A stretch of 64,000 bases of DNA from Henricia sp. BOLD:AAB3569 (GCA_037783545.1 JBBELK010000946.1:165135-229134), one strand, 5' to 3'. Shown: positions 36,589 through 51,500, counted from the stretch's first letter. Notes: generated by a model not told the origin, from the letters alone. Numbers and translations: made by a program.

Positions 36589-39500
36589 CTGCAGGAGAGA
36601 AATCAAAATGTGGGTCTTGGTTTAATGTTTGTGGTGATCAATCTGATACAAATTTACGGTATTGATCACGTTCAAATGACGTCACTTCCTACAAATTGCC
36701 ACGTGCATCATGATTTCTAGCGTATTTTTTTGTGACGCGCATCGGTTGCGCCGTATTTCGAACAAATTTCGAGCAATACGCGCGCGTGTTTGGAACATGT
36801 TCAAGCATGTGCGTGCGCGTACTTTATGGCGTTTAATACGCAGTAGCATTTTTTCCTACGAAGATGGCGTCTGTGAACGTGATCAATTGTGGCAAGTCCA
36901 CTTTCTTTAAAATAGTGCGATGTCAGTTGCCAGGTAAACAAAACATATAGGCGCCAAAATTCTTTGTGTTTGCCAGACTAGCTTTTTTTTGCGGGCAGTG
37001 AAGTTTTGATTATTTGGTGTTTTTGCGCTCACGCAAAATTACAAAAATGGAGGACTCTAATATTCGGTTTTGAAAAATCTGAATATTTGGATTTCAAGAT
37101 ATTTAATTTCTCCCAACACTACTGAGCAAGTTCGATTGACAACTATAGTTAACCATAGTTTGACTATTGCCAACCGAACGCAGTCTAGTCAACAATGGTT
37201 AGTCGCGTCTCGTCGATCATTTGGAACCAGCCCACAGGGTACAGTCACGCTGGTCACTGGTACCCATCATGTATTAAGTTGATGCAGCGTTTTGCACGGA
37301 ACCAACTGACTAACAAGAGGCATTCGCACATGAGCGTTAGTGCACGTGTGTTGCCAGAATGACGTTTGACCAGTGGCTAACTTTAGTCGTGAATCAAACT
37401 TGCTCACGCTTGGTTGCCTGTCCAATCCTACCTGTATGAGGTTGTGTTCTGACTGTTGAGATGACTGGAAGTGATCTTTGAGTAGTTGTTGTGAGAATGA
37501 CGTGTGCATTTGGTAGCAATCCCGTTCCCGTACTGGATCACCTTCCAAATGGTACAAGTCTGCCCAATGGGAAACGAACAATTAATAATACATACAGCGA
37601 GGTCTACGTTTCCAGAGCGTGCACATCGACACGGCAACTCGGTAAAGCCTAGCATACACCGACCTTGCAACTGGAAGCAACTCAACTGATCAGTTGCTGT
37701 TGATGTGCGCACACGTGATCAGACGCACTCGTGCAACTGACTGCAACTAGTTGCAAGTACACGTACATCGACGCAACTGACCGCAATTGGGTACAACTAG
37801 TTGCCAAAAAGTAGAACATGAGCAACTCGCGGCAACTGAGATTTTTCCAGTTGCCAGTAGTTGCAAGTGCGCGTACATCGACCTTTTTAAGCAACTGATC
37901 AGTTGCTCCCAGTTGCCACGAGTTGCTCCCAGTTGCCACGAGTTGCTCCCAGTTGCCACGAGTTGCTCCCAGTTGCCACGAGTTGCTCCCAGTTGCCACG
38001 AGTTGCTCCCAGTTGCCACGAGTTGCTCCCAGTTGCCACGAGTTGCTCCCAATTGCCGGAAACATCCGCTGCCTCTAGTTTCTTCCAGTTGCAAGGTCGA
38101 TGTACACTAGACTTTACACAGCACAAATATCCTTCAAGATGCTCTTCCCACTTTACATTATTACCCTGGTCATTGGGCACAACTCCCTGGAGAGTATGCA
38201 GCCCCAGCAGCCTGACACAAGCACTCAAAGGCTGCAACCCTTGCAGGTACCCATTTACTCCTGGGTGGAGAGAGGCAACATTATTACCCTGGTCATTGGG
38301 CACAACTCCCTGGAGAGTATGCAGCCCCAGCAGCCTGACACAAGCACTCAAAGGCTACAACCCTTGCAGGTACCCATTTACTCCTGGGTGGAGAGAGGCA
38401 ACATTATTACCCTGGTCATTGGGCACAACTCCCTGGAGAGTATGCAGCCCCAGCAGCCCGACACAAGCACTAAAAGGCTGCAACCCTTGCAGTTATGGCA
38501 AAGTGCCTTGCCCAAGGGCACACACTATGGAGGATACTCATGGTGCTTTACAACATTATTACCCTGGTCATTGGCAGCCTGACACAAGCACTCAAAGGTT
38601 GCAACCCTTGCAGGTACCCATTTACTCCTGGGTGAAGAGAGGCAACTTATGGCAAAGTGCCTTGCCCAAGGGCACATTTGCCATGGACGAAGCTGGGTTT
38701 TAAACCCACAATTACACAAAGTATTGAGTTCAATGTGCCAAACCGCTTGGCTATGGTCCCTTGGTTCTAGTTCGCCTAGAATTATTGACACAACTTCTAT
38801 TGTTTGAAAGAATTCCTGCTTGTTCAAAAGAACATACAATTTCAATAATCAATGGAACCAATGAGTTACAACACAAGTAGTGGAAATACGTCAAATCCTC
38901 TTACCTCTTAACAAGGCTGACGCCCACAACTGAACGTGTACATCTGGGATTTTACCTGCAAGCTGCATGGCTGGCAACACCATGTTCATGCTTTCCTGTT
39001 GAATAAATCACACAATCACAACATAAGGAGCATGGTTAACCCATTAGTACCCAAAGCGGCAAAATCTCGAGGTTGATGCAGGGTGGAAAAAAGCGTCGTT
39101 TCACACTGCGCCAACCCCACATGGAAACCCCAGATAGGTTTCAACCCTGCTCGGGACCAGGGTTGAGGTATTTCGCCCTTGGTTGAAACTCTCATCTCAG
39201 GTTGAAAACAGTAGCGTGAAACGAGCAAGGTTGAGTACACCCTGGTTTGAGATTCTTGTCACTTCAAAGAATTTATCAGCGTTGTCTAGTTCTGAGACGC
39301 CGTAGATGCCGTCATGACTCGAGTCAGGGAACCACTCATCCTTGTGCTGCCTAACGACAGGAATATGTGTCCCAATAGCACCAGTGAACAGGCTGGTAAC
39401 CTCAAACTCATTAATATAAACACATGACGGAGTCAGGGAACCACTCACCCTTGTGCTTCCTAATGACAGGAATATGTGTCCCAATAGCACCAGTGAGCAG

Positions 39501-42500
39501 GCTGGTAACCTGCTCAAACTCATTAATATAAACACATGACGGAGTCAGGGAACCACTCACCCTTGTGCTTCCTAATGACAGGAATATGTGACCCAATAGC
39601 ACCAGTGAGCAGGCTGGTAACCTGCTCAAACTCATTAATATAAACACATGACGGAGTCAGGGAACCACTCACCCTTGTGCTTCCTAATGACAGGAATATG
39701 TGACCCAATAGCACCAGTGAGCAGGCTGGTAACCTCAAACTCATTAATATAAACACATGACGGAGCCAGGGAACCACTCACCCTTGTGCTTCCTAAGGAC
39801 AGGAATATGTGACCCAATAGCACCAGTGAGCAGGCTGGTAACCTCAAACTCATTAATATAAACACATGACGGAGTCAGGGAACCACTCACCCTTGTGCTT
39901 CCTAATGACAGGAATATGTGACCCAATAGCACCAGTGAGCAGGCTGGTAACCTCAAACTCATTAATATAAACACATGACGGAGCCAGGGAACCACTCACC
40001 CTTGTGCTTCCTAAGGACAGGAATATGTGACCCAATAGCACCAGTGAGCAGGCTGGTAACCTCAAACTCATTAATATAAACACATGACGGAGTCAGGGAA
40101 CCACTCACCCTTGTGCTTCCTAATGACAGGAATATGTGACCCAATAGCACCAGTGAGCAGGCTGGTAACCTCAAACTCATTAATATAAACACATGACGGA
40201 GCCAGGGAACCACTCACCCTTGTGCTTCCTAATGACAGGAATATGTGACCCAATAGCACCAGTGAGCAGGCTGGTAACCTCAAACTCATTAATATGAACA
40301 CATGACGGAGTCAGGGAACCACTCACCCTTGTGCTTCCTAATGACAGGAATATGTGACCCAATAGCACCAGTGAGCAGGCTGGTAACCTCAAACTCATTA
40401 ATATAAACACATGACGGAGCCAGGGAACCACTCACCCTTGTGCTTCCTAATGACAGGAATATGTGACCCAATAGCACCAGTGAGCAGGCTGGTAACCTCA
40501 AACTCATTAATATGAACACATGACGGAGTCAGGGAACCACTCACCCTTGTGCTTCCTAACGACAGGAATATGTGACCCAATAGCACCAGTGAGCAGGCTG
40601 GTAACCTCAAACTCATTAATATAAACACATGACGGAGCCAGGGAACCACTCACCCTTGTGCTTCCTAATGACAGGAATATGTGACCCAATAGCACCAGTG
40701 AGCAGGCTGGTAACCTCAAACTCATTAATATAAACACATGATGGAGTCAGGGAACCACTCACCCTTGTGCTTCCTAATGACAGGAATATGTGACCCAATA
40801 GCACCAGTGAGCAGGCTGGTAACCTCAAACTCATTAATATAAACACATGACGGAGCCAGGGAACCACTCACCCTTGTGCTTCCTAATGACAGGAATATGT
40901 GACCCAATAGCACCAGTGAGCAGGCTGGTAACCTCAAACTCATTAATATAAACACATGACGGAGCCAGGGAACCACTCACCCTTGTGCTTCCTAATGACA
41001 GGAATATGTGACCCAATAGCACCAGTGAGCAGGCTGGTAACCTCAAACTCATTAATATAAACACATGACGGAGTCAGGGAACCACTCACCCTTGTGCTTC
41101 CTAATGACAGGAATATGTGACCCAATAGCACCAGTGAGCAGGCTGGTAACCTGCTCAAACTCATTAATATAAACACATGACGGAGCCAGGGAACCACTCA
41201 CCCTTGTGCTTCCTAATGACAGGAATATGTGACCCAATAGCACCAGTGAGCAGGCTGGTAACCTCAAACTCATTAATATAAACACATGACGGAGCCAGGG
41301 AACCACTCACCCTTGTGCTTCCTAATGACAGGAATATGTGACCCAATAGCACCAGTGAGCAGGCTGGTAACCTCAAACTCATTAATATAAACACATGACG
41401 GAGCCAGGGAACCACTCACCCTTGTGCTTCCTAATGACAGGAATATGTGTCCCAATAGCACCAGTGAGCAGGCTGGTAACCTCAAACTCATTAATATAAA
41501 CACATGACGGAGCCAGGGAACCACTCACCCTTGTGCTTCCTAATGACAGGAATATGTGACCCAATAGCACCAGTGAGCAGGCTGGTAACCTCAAACTCAT
41601 TAATATAAACACATGACGGAGTCAGGGAACCACTCACCCTTGTGCTTCCTAATGACAGGAATATGTGACCCAATAGCACCAGTGAGCAGGCTGGTAACCT
41701 CAAACTCATTAATATAAACACATGATGGAGTCAGGGAACCACTCACCCTTGTGCTTCCTAATGACAGGAATATGTGACCCAATAGCACCAGTGAACAGGC
41801 TGGTAACCTGCTCAAACTCATTAATATAAACACATGACGGAGCCAGGGAACCACTCACCCTTGTGCTTCCTAATGACAGGAATATGTGACCCAATAGCAC
41901 CAGTGAGCAGGCTGGTAACCTCAAACTCATTAATATAAACACATGACGGAGTCAGGGAACCACTCACCCTTGTGCTTCCTAATGACAGGAATATGTGACC
42001 CAATAGCACCAGTGAGCAGGCTGGTAACCTCAAACTCATTAATATAAACACATGATGGAGTCAGGGAACCACTCACCCTTGTGCTTCCTAATGACAGGAA
42101 TATGTGACCCAATAGCACCAGTGAGCAGGCTGGTAACCTCAAACTCATTAATATAAACACATGACGGAGTCAGGGAACCACTCACCCTTGTGCTTCCTAA
42201 TGACAGGAATATGTGACCCAATAGCACCAGTGAACAGGCTGGTAACCTCAAACTCATTAATATAAACACATGACGGAGCCAGGGAACCACTCACCCTTGT
42301 GCTTCCTAATGACAGGAATATGTGACCCAATAGCACCAGTGAACAGGCTGGTAACCTCAAACTCATTAATATAAACACATGACGGAGCCAGGGAACCACT
42401 CACCCTTGTGCTTCCTAATGACAGGAATATGTGACAATAGCACCAGTGAGCAGGCTGGTAACCTCAAACTCATTAATATAAACACATGACGGAGCCAGGG

Positions 42501-45500
42501 AACCACTCACCCTTGTGCTTCCTAATGACAGGAATATGTGACCCAATAGCACCAGTGAGCAGGCTGGTAACCTCAAACTCATTAATATAAACACATGACG
42601 GAGCCAGGGAACCACTCACCCTTGTGCTTCCTAATGACAGGAATATGTGACCCAATAGCACCAGTGAGCACGCCGTTAACCTGTTCAAGTCTTCTTCGTT
42701 GGACATTTTTAAGGTTTCCCTCAGATACCTCCTGCAGTAACAAAGAAGAAAGCTACAGGTAACAGAAATTCACGAGAGTCAAAATGAACAGTGGTCAGTT
42801 AACATGGGACGCAGATATCAGAAGTTGCAATTGGCATGAGACAATTTCACAGAGCTGCTTCAGATATTTACGAAAAATTGATTTCGTTCTAACCTAACAG
42901 TCATATAAAATACCTCCCTAAAATATTACTCATGGGAAGAAAACAGGAAATTTGCAATCTCTAATTTGGATGTGGAAGCAAAAGTGTTAGTGTAATCACT
43001 GCACTGTTTTATCTTACCGCAAAATAGTTTAATACAAAACATAAGTGTTTTTTTTATGACATCTTGAAAATATACAGATTGAGAATGCAAAATTTCAGAA
43101 TGGTAATGAGAAAAATATGACAAATAATATGGTATTAAAATCTCAACACCCATGGGAAAAAATGGGGATAAAAAATGTGATTTGGTGACGCTCCTTTAAA
43201 TAGCAAGTACGTACTTTGATTCGCTATATTTGGCTTGAAAGAATGCCTGTAGACCCTGGACATAGTAGGAGGCTGCTCGCAGACTGTGGGAATTCGTTGG
43301 TAATACCTCAGGATTTATCCGCTCTAATAACGTTAATAACTGGAAATACAAATGGGGAAAAAGGTTTTAATTAATAGGACAAGTATTACAGAAAATGAAA
43401 TGAGATCACGGTGGTGTGGATAACATTTTAAGACAGAACATTGGGTTTCAATGCATTGAGTAAGTTTGGGCAATGACTACAGTTCTACGAAGTCCCTCGA
43501 AAAAAAGGGTAATATTCTCTCTTTCTGCTAGTGCAACAGAAAATCTTGATGTACCCGAAATTAAATAGAGTGCATCTGCTTTGGAAATGAATTCTTCACT
43601 TTATTTTAAAATACTAAAAGCCATCTTTATGTGCTGTTAATGTCTACTCTGAGAAAACGATTTTCTGTACGAACTTCTTGCTGCCTATTGCCAGGCCTAA
43701 GGTAAACTATTCAATGATACAAACTGCCACATCTATGTTATTGTACTTAACATATCAAACTGCCAGAATGAAAAGTGGTGTTCCTATTGGCTTTTTTTGG
43801 GTAAATCTCCCGTGGTTGTGGGGAGAGTAACAACATTAAGTCCAATGGAGACGCACGGAGAATTAGTGTCCCTGTAAAGTTACCATGACCACGATGTAAA
43901 ACCTTTAGGGCAAGAGAGGCCGCGGAAACTTTCCGCTCAGCCGCGGGAGTTTTACAGGGCCATCAAAAATTCCAATGGGAACGGTTTTGCCCTGTAAAAT
44001 TAACATGACCCTGCAGTAAACTATGAGCCTGCACCGCAAAGGTTTACTGCAAGGTCGCAGTAGCTTTCCACATGGGCTCTGAAGGCAATTGCAAATGGGA
44101 ACGCATGGGAAGATTACACTAAAGAAAGTCCAATAGGAACATGCCTTAAGCCCTCTTTTCATGTGCTGGCAATGTCTACTCTAAGTGATTTTTAATACGA
44201 ACCTCTTGTTGCCTATTGCCAGACCTGAGGTAAACTATTGCCAGATTCAATGATACAAACTGCCACAACTCTGTTTGTGTCGTACTCTGCAGAAAAAAAC
44301 CACCAAAAAAAATGCCGTCATTAACAAGGGAATCAGGTTGGCTTCCACATCAGGGTTTAAAGGCCCTGTAGATGATCTGTTTTTGAGCGATTCTGCGAAT
44401 AAAACCATTATAAATCAAAAGAAAGACATCAACAAACTCATCCGAAGAAATTTCAGCTTTGTCAAATGTACCACGTTTAAAAAAACCATGAAAATCCATA
44501 TGCATTTTCCTGGTCTTGGCGGGGTGTTTCAAATATTCGTTCTCACACTGTTGATCGGGTACTATGTGGCTTGCGTCATGCACTCTGTGGCGCACATACT
44601 GCGTGTGCGCGTGTAGAAGGGTGAAAACTGTTTATAAATAATTTCCTTTAAATTGTGTAATAATTGTCCGTTTCTCTCATAGGTGTGCATCCCCTGTAGT
44701 ATATTTTTAATGTCCTTTTAGTTTCCCATGTGTAAGCCCCATTAGATTGTGTATGACCAGTGTCTTTTGTAGTGCATCCCCTTAATAGTTTATTTCTGTA
44801 GAGGTCACTGGTCCTGTGACCACAAGCACATGGTCAGTGTGTAGACCAGCAGCATAGAGAGAAGACCTGTTTCATTTTATCTCTTCACAACTTTGTGTTT
44901 TTCTGCTGTTTTTCAACGATTTCAAGTTTAATGTCTGCACATCCCTGGTTCCCTGATTTTGCCTCTAGGTTTATACTTTACACTATGTTGGTACTTTTAG
45001 TTGGTTATAAGTTGGTGCATTTCAAGTTTATGATTTTAGTTTAGTTTAATTTTAGTTGATTATTTGGTCTGTTTCATTTTGGTGTCGTTATTCATTAAAC
45101 CTTTCTTTTAAAACAGTTCGCGACTTGGTCCTTAGATCCCTGGTGTCATTTTTATTGAGTTTTATTAAGTTATCCCTAGTTGTGCCATTTTTCACGGTTA
45201 CACGCGCGATCCAATAAAATGCATCGCGTTGGAACACGCACACGGAGTACACAGCGCCCATGCATTTTGGACCGCGTAGATGCGAACCAAAAATAAGTAA
45301 ATCTTTGCAAACGATCTAAATAATTTCATCTTTACGGATTATTTTCTGGTAAAATTATATCATTTTGAGCGGAAACCTTTCATTGGGTAGTTGCTATTAA
45401 TTCAATCTTTACTTTCAGAACTTTTCCCCTGTAAACTCGTCGATTACTTTTTGGGGTCATTGCAAATGATCCACTGGGCCTTTAAATACCAGTGTTGTAC

Positions 45501-48500
45501 TCGAGGCCAATGACTTGAGACTCGGACTTAATATTGGTGACTCGACTACAACACCGTCAAATACCCTCTGGGCCAGTATAGACCCTATTCACGTAGGATG
45601 GTTAAATCGTGTCCCCTGAATCAGTCTAATAGACCTTTATCACGGTGCGGCCATCTTCCATTTTCCCCTATTAAAATGAACTTAACCAAAGCGAGGCTTG
45701 CCGAAATAAAATAGTTTAGCCCCGTGTTGAAAATGTTCATTGTGTGCATCACAATGACATGCGCGTGGTGCGATCAAGAAAACGTGCAGCGCGGACAGTG
45801 ATTCTCTAGAAAAAAACAATGGAAGACTGCACGCGCTATCGCGCAGACACGCACAGATCATGCCCGACACGTACACGTACTATACAGTGCAGTGGGGAAC
45901 AAGACAAAGATGGACGCACCGTGATAAAGGTCTATAGAGCCCAAACTACTTAGATTGTGGCATTCCCCGTAACATGGAACCCTTGCATGTGCGTAGAGAC
46001 ACCCTGTTCAATAAGTTTGCAATGAAAGCTTTTTATTCTTACAAATTTAATGAGTGGTTTATTAAATTGAAGAGCTCTCACAATATGAATCTCCGGTCTA
46101 AAAGAACACTTCATATTCGACCCAGTAAAAACAAACGGACATTATAATAGTTCCATCCCATATTTCAGTAGACTTGTCATCAAAACTCTTGGGTCAGATT
46201 CAATCAACCAGTAAATCTATCAACACTCTAGCCAATGCATAGTTCCGACCTGTCAATCACGCCAAACCCGCCGACCAATCACAACAGAGCTAGCAGACGG
46301 CGCCCACATAGGTCAAAGTGATGCAATCATCACAACAATCAATTTTCTGCCCATACAGTTTGTATGTTGTTTGCGCCAGTAACCAGGTGAATTTTTGTTT
46401 CAATGTCGGGCGATTCGCTGTTCAAAGGTAGGAAAGCGCATTTTTATGAATATATGTCACCCTGCATTACTAGCCCTTCGCTCAGTGTGTGCTACGGTAA
46501 CTGTCGACCCTATAAAACATAAATACCTTTGAGTTTTCTCCAATGAATCTGTGCTTTCCATGCCGAGTCCCGTTGCTTTGTACGCTGTGTCGCCATTTTT
46601 TTGCGATGGCTTGTGAGCACATAGCAACAATATCTAAGGGGCGGGGTTAACTGGGCAATCTCGGAACCATGCATTGAGCTCGTGCCAATGACGTCATTTT
46701 GGGAGTCAAATAATGCTGCGTCGTTGTGGAAGCAATGTGCGTGCGCGTTGTGTGTGTCCATAGTGTGCGTAACGCGCAATGCTAAGGCTCCCATTGGTGA
46801 ATTAAACCGCGTTACGCCCACCAGAGACACACACAACGCGCACGCACATCGCTTCCACAATGACTCAGCATTATTTGACTCTCAAAATGGCGTATTTGCA
46901 CGTGTTCGAAAGGGGTCAATACCACTGTTTGTCTTTTGTGATTGGAAGTGTAATATTCTGTGTGTTTTATAATGTGTTGTCATTTTATGCTGTTGTATTT
47001 TCTTTTGAGTAGTTTTTGTATTTATGTAAGCTGTCTTGAAATTCAGCCTTTGGGCTGTTATAAGCAGTTGTCAATAAGCCAGTATTATTATATAACAGCT
47101 CCCCAATTATTGCTTGAGTCAACGAGGTAATTGAGATTAAATGTCGTTCCCAGGGACACAGACAAAATTGGCCATAGTGGGGCTTGAACCCACGACCTCT
47201 CGATTGAGTCGAGCTTCATATCCACTGAACCACACTAGCTCTGTGGGTTTCCCCGTGTTATTAGCTCAGTTGGTAGAGCATCTGCCCGGTGAGTCAGAGG
47301 TCTCAGGTTCGAATCCTGATGTTTGTGTGTTACTAAGAGGCCACTTACCGCCAGCGCTGCAGTAAACTGTGCCTCAGCACTCTCCATACAATTCATGGAC
47401 ATTGAGTAGAGCCCCAGTAACATGTGTAGCTGGGCTCCGTGTGTTGAGAGTAACCTTGAGTTTTGTGAACACACTTGGCACGCTTGTGAGATCTTAGTTT
47501 GCCCGTTATATTACAAGGTCACTCACCGCCAGCGCTGCAGTAAACTGTGCCTCAGCACTCTCCATACAATTCATGGACATTGAGTAGAGCCCCAGTAACA
47601 TGTGTAGCTGGGCTCCGTGTGTTGAGAGTAACCTTGGGTTTTGTGAACACACTTGGCACGCTTGTGAGATCTTAGTTTGCCTGTTATATTACGAGGCCAC
47701 TTACCGCCAGCGCTGCAGTAAACTGTGCCTCAGCACTCTCCATACAATTCATGGACATTGAGTAGAGCCCCAGTAACATGTGTAGCTGGGCTCCGTGTGT
47801 TGAGAGTAACCTTGGGTTTTGTGAACACACTTGGCACGCTTGTGAGATCTGAGACAACCAAAAATAGATTATAAAGAAATATTAAGCAATGAATAAGTGT
47901 TTGGTACTACAAAATCGGAATATAGAATATTCAAATATTGACTTGCACAAAAAGTAACACATGGCACCTGTTCTTGTTATCCAATTTGATATAGACCGTA
48001 TCGAATAGCTGCCATATTGTAGGGCAACTTTTGTTTTTTAAATTTGTCAACAATGTAAGCACAAAATGTGCAACCATGCATGTCCTAACGGAACAAAGAT
48101 GGCAGCTATTCGATACGGTATATTGAACTGTAGCACGTTTTAAGGGCTGTTTATGGACATAAGGACTGCGTTTCGAGCGTACAGTTCTCGTTACCCTGGA
48201 GTAATGCGTGCACACTGCACTTTGGTCACATTACACGAACAGCAAGTCTGCAGTCCACATGTGTGAATGGCTACCAGTCAAGATGGCTGTCTGTTGCTAT
48301 GATTGCACAAAAAACGCTGTTTCATTGCTCACGAGAAACTGAAGAAAATACAGACGTACAGTTGTGACTTGTGAGTGCGAGAACCTTTGCGGAATCGTTG
48401 ATGCCGTCCAGAACAAACCTTAGTGAGTTGTTGTTTCAGTTATCGAGTTGACACGTTGAGGAAATTCACCCCAAATTCCACCCATATTCCGCCATTTTTG

Positions 48501-51500
48501 TACAAATCACATGACACTCGTCAGGAGTAAGAGCACACTCCCCATTTGTTGGGGAGTAGCGAGAGCATACTCTCACTGACCCGAGTGTCGTTATTTTTGC
48601 CGTTCGTGTGCGCAGGAGTACACTTGTGTTAACATGAGTACACGTGCGAACGCAGCAAAGACTTTTCCACCCAAAGGACAGAGCCTAGACTTACCTCCTG
48701 CACCGCCAGGCACTTCTGTCCCATAACTAACCGACACATGATGATGTGTTCAAGCAGCATGAGTTGAAACGCTGAGAGGATTGAGTGCGAGTCTAGTATC
48801 TTCAGCTTCTCAATCTGTAACAACGCTCTATCAGTGAACTTCTGGGCTTTGTCCATGTAGCCTGCTTGCATTGAGTGCATTACCGTTACCTTCAAAAGGG
48901 AGAAAACATCATTTAATCCATGATAGTTGTATGATTTTACTCATTACTAACAAATTTTGGGATGAGAGAAAAATTGTAAGGGAGTATACCAACTGTGCCT
49001 TATAGCTCAGCTGGTATGAGCATCTGCCCGGTGAGTTAGAGGTCTCGGGTTCGAATCACGATAAGGCCCTTACGACTTTTCTCTCATCTCAAGTTTGGTT
49101 GTTTCATTTCAATGGTGATTAGGCACCATATCAGATGTCGCATTGGCAACAAATTTTGTTAAACAAAAAAAAAATACTTTTTGGGCTTCTACCATCCAGG
49201 GGAAAAAGCCCCCTGCCCTTGATGAAGGTTCTTTTGCCCAAAAGGTGGTGCAATTTCCTTATCATAAGGACCAACAACGTCATGACTAGAAGTTAGGATG
49301 TTATGGAAGGAAGCAATGGCGCATCCAAAAAAAACATCAAGATTGGGGATGAGGACGATTCGTTCGAATCCCCCGAATTCTCTCCCTCCCCCCTCCCACC
49401 TAGCTTACGGGCCTTTGCTGCAGGCTAAATAAGGTTTACCGTGACATAACCAACTGGTATTCAGTACTTACCAAATACACTAATACACACATATGCTCCT
49501 TTGGTAACCAGTGAAACAGGTCTGCTGGATTACTTGAAATTGGTTCTGCAAATGTGAAACAGAAAATGGCAAGAACAGCATTAATTCTCATGGCAATATT
49601 ACAATGAATTTTGTTTCCAAAAAGATTCGTTTACAAGGTCATTATCATACGAACATTAGAGCAGAATTCAGAGTTGGAAACAGGTTCCCTCTCCCTCCCT
49701 CTCCCTCCCCCTCCCCCCCCCCCCCTCCCCCCCCTATAATTAAGATTCCAATATGGTCGATCAATCACTAGTTTATCATTGGAAACAGGGTTGTTTATAT
49801 GTTAATTAGGGTTTGTTTTGCCCTTACCCGACATAATTATTAACACTGTATACTCGGTGCTTTTCCGAGACACTATGAAAAACATCATAGCGTGCTCGGG
49901 TGGGACTCGAACCCACGACCTCCTGCAAACAGGACGTCATAACCACTCAACCACCGAGCTAGCCAGTGTTGAATGGCCGGTTCAAATCATTTCACAACGG
50001 GGATCGCCGGGATTGTTTATATGTTATTGCTAAAGACTAATATTCCAAGTTCAAAACACTCCTAAACACAGAGAGTACAAAACTAGCTTTATTGTTGAAA
50101 CATCTTTTGGTGTGTAACTCACCATCGTCTGTATGCAGCATGGTTATCGTTTGTATCGACTCCTGGAGGTTCTTCAGAGCTGTCTTTACACTCTTAACCT
50201 GAATCAAAAACAAAGAAATAAAACATGTCATTACACAAAATTGTTTGTTTGCAGTGGACACTTAGTTTCACTTTCAACAAGATATAGCAGTTCTTACACG
50301 AATCCAGTGATTTTGCTCAGTTTTCTCTTCAAACATTTCTTCAGGCTTAAGGCCAACAGCAGTTAACAATTTTTGTGAAATCCTTGATTTCAGGACCAGA
50401 CAGAACAATTTCTGCCCTGAACAAAAGCAAACATTCCTACCTTTGTAATTATCAATGATTGACCCAAGATAAACCATCCCAGTCTTTAAGACAGCCAACG
50501 TTCCTACCTGTCCCGCCATGAGGTACTGGCAGACTTGCAGCACTAGGAAGTAAACCTTGAGAGATTCCTTGTTTGTGCCTGTGTAATTATCAATGATTGA
50601 CCCAATAAAAAGCCATCCCAGTCTTCAAAAAAGCTAACGTTCCTACCTGCCCCGCCATGAGGTACTGGCAGACTTGCAGCTCTAGAAAGTAAACCTTGAG
50701 AGATTCCTTGTTTGTGCCTGTGTAATTATCAATGATTGACCCAAGATAAACCATCCCAGTCTTTAAGACAGCCAACGTTCCTAGCTGTCCCGCCATGAGG
50801 TAATGGCAGACTTGCAGCACTAGGAAGTAAACCTTGAGAGATTCCTTGTTTGTGCCTGTGTAATTATCAATGATTGACCCAAGATAAACCATCCCAGTCT
50901 TTAAGACAGCCAACGTTCCTAGCTGTCCCGCCATGAGGTAATGGCAGACTTGCAGCACTAGGAAGTAAACCTTGAGAGATTCCTTGTTTGTGCCTGTGTA
51001 ATTATCAATGATTGACCCAAGATAAACCATCCCAGTCTTTAAGACAGCCAACGTTCCTACCTGCCCCGCCATGAGGTAATGGCAGACTTGCAGCACTAGG
51101 AAGTAAACCCTGAGAGATTCCTTGTTTGTGCCTGTGTAATTATCAATGATTGACCCAAGATAAACCATCCCAGTCTTTAAGACAGCCAACGTTCCTACCT
51201 GTCCCGCCATGAGGTAATGGCAGACTTGCAGCACAAGGAAGTAAACCTTGAGAGATTCCTCGTTTGTGCCTGTGTAATTATCAATGATTGACCCAATAAA
51301 AAGCCATCCCAGTCTTTAAGACAGCCAACGTTCCTACCTGTCCCGCCATGAGGTAATGGCAGACTTGCAGCACTAGGAAGTAAACCTTGAGAGATTCCTT
51401 GTCTGAGCCTGTGTAATTATCAATGATTGACCCAGGATAAACCATCCCAGTCTTTAAGACAGCCAACGTTCCTACCTGTCCCGCCATGAGGTAATGGCAG

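Noticed and set aside
37903..38703. 266-codon plus-strand open frame
   Set aside because: Runs through the 20-bp minisatellite and the 123-bp tandem repeat; no family similarity.
39312..42706. A long series of 76-84 residue open frames, and a CRISPR-like look of the array
   Set aside because: They are overlapping frames of one 109-bp direct repeat derived from MAU2 exon 13. Units are contiguous with no unique spacers, so it is not a CRISPR array, and the frames are not genes.
48997..49067. Functional tRNA gene
   Set aside because: The acceptor stem is good, but the anticodon stem is poor, no clear anticodon can be assigned, and related sequences recur at 47258; more likely a tRNA-derived repeat.
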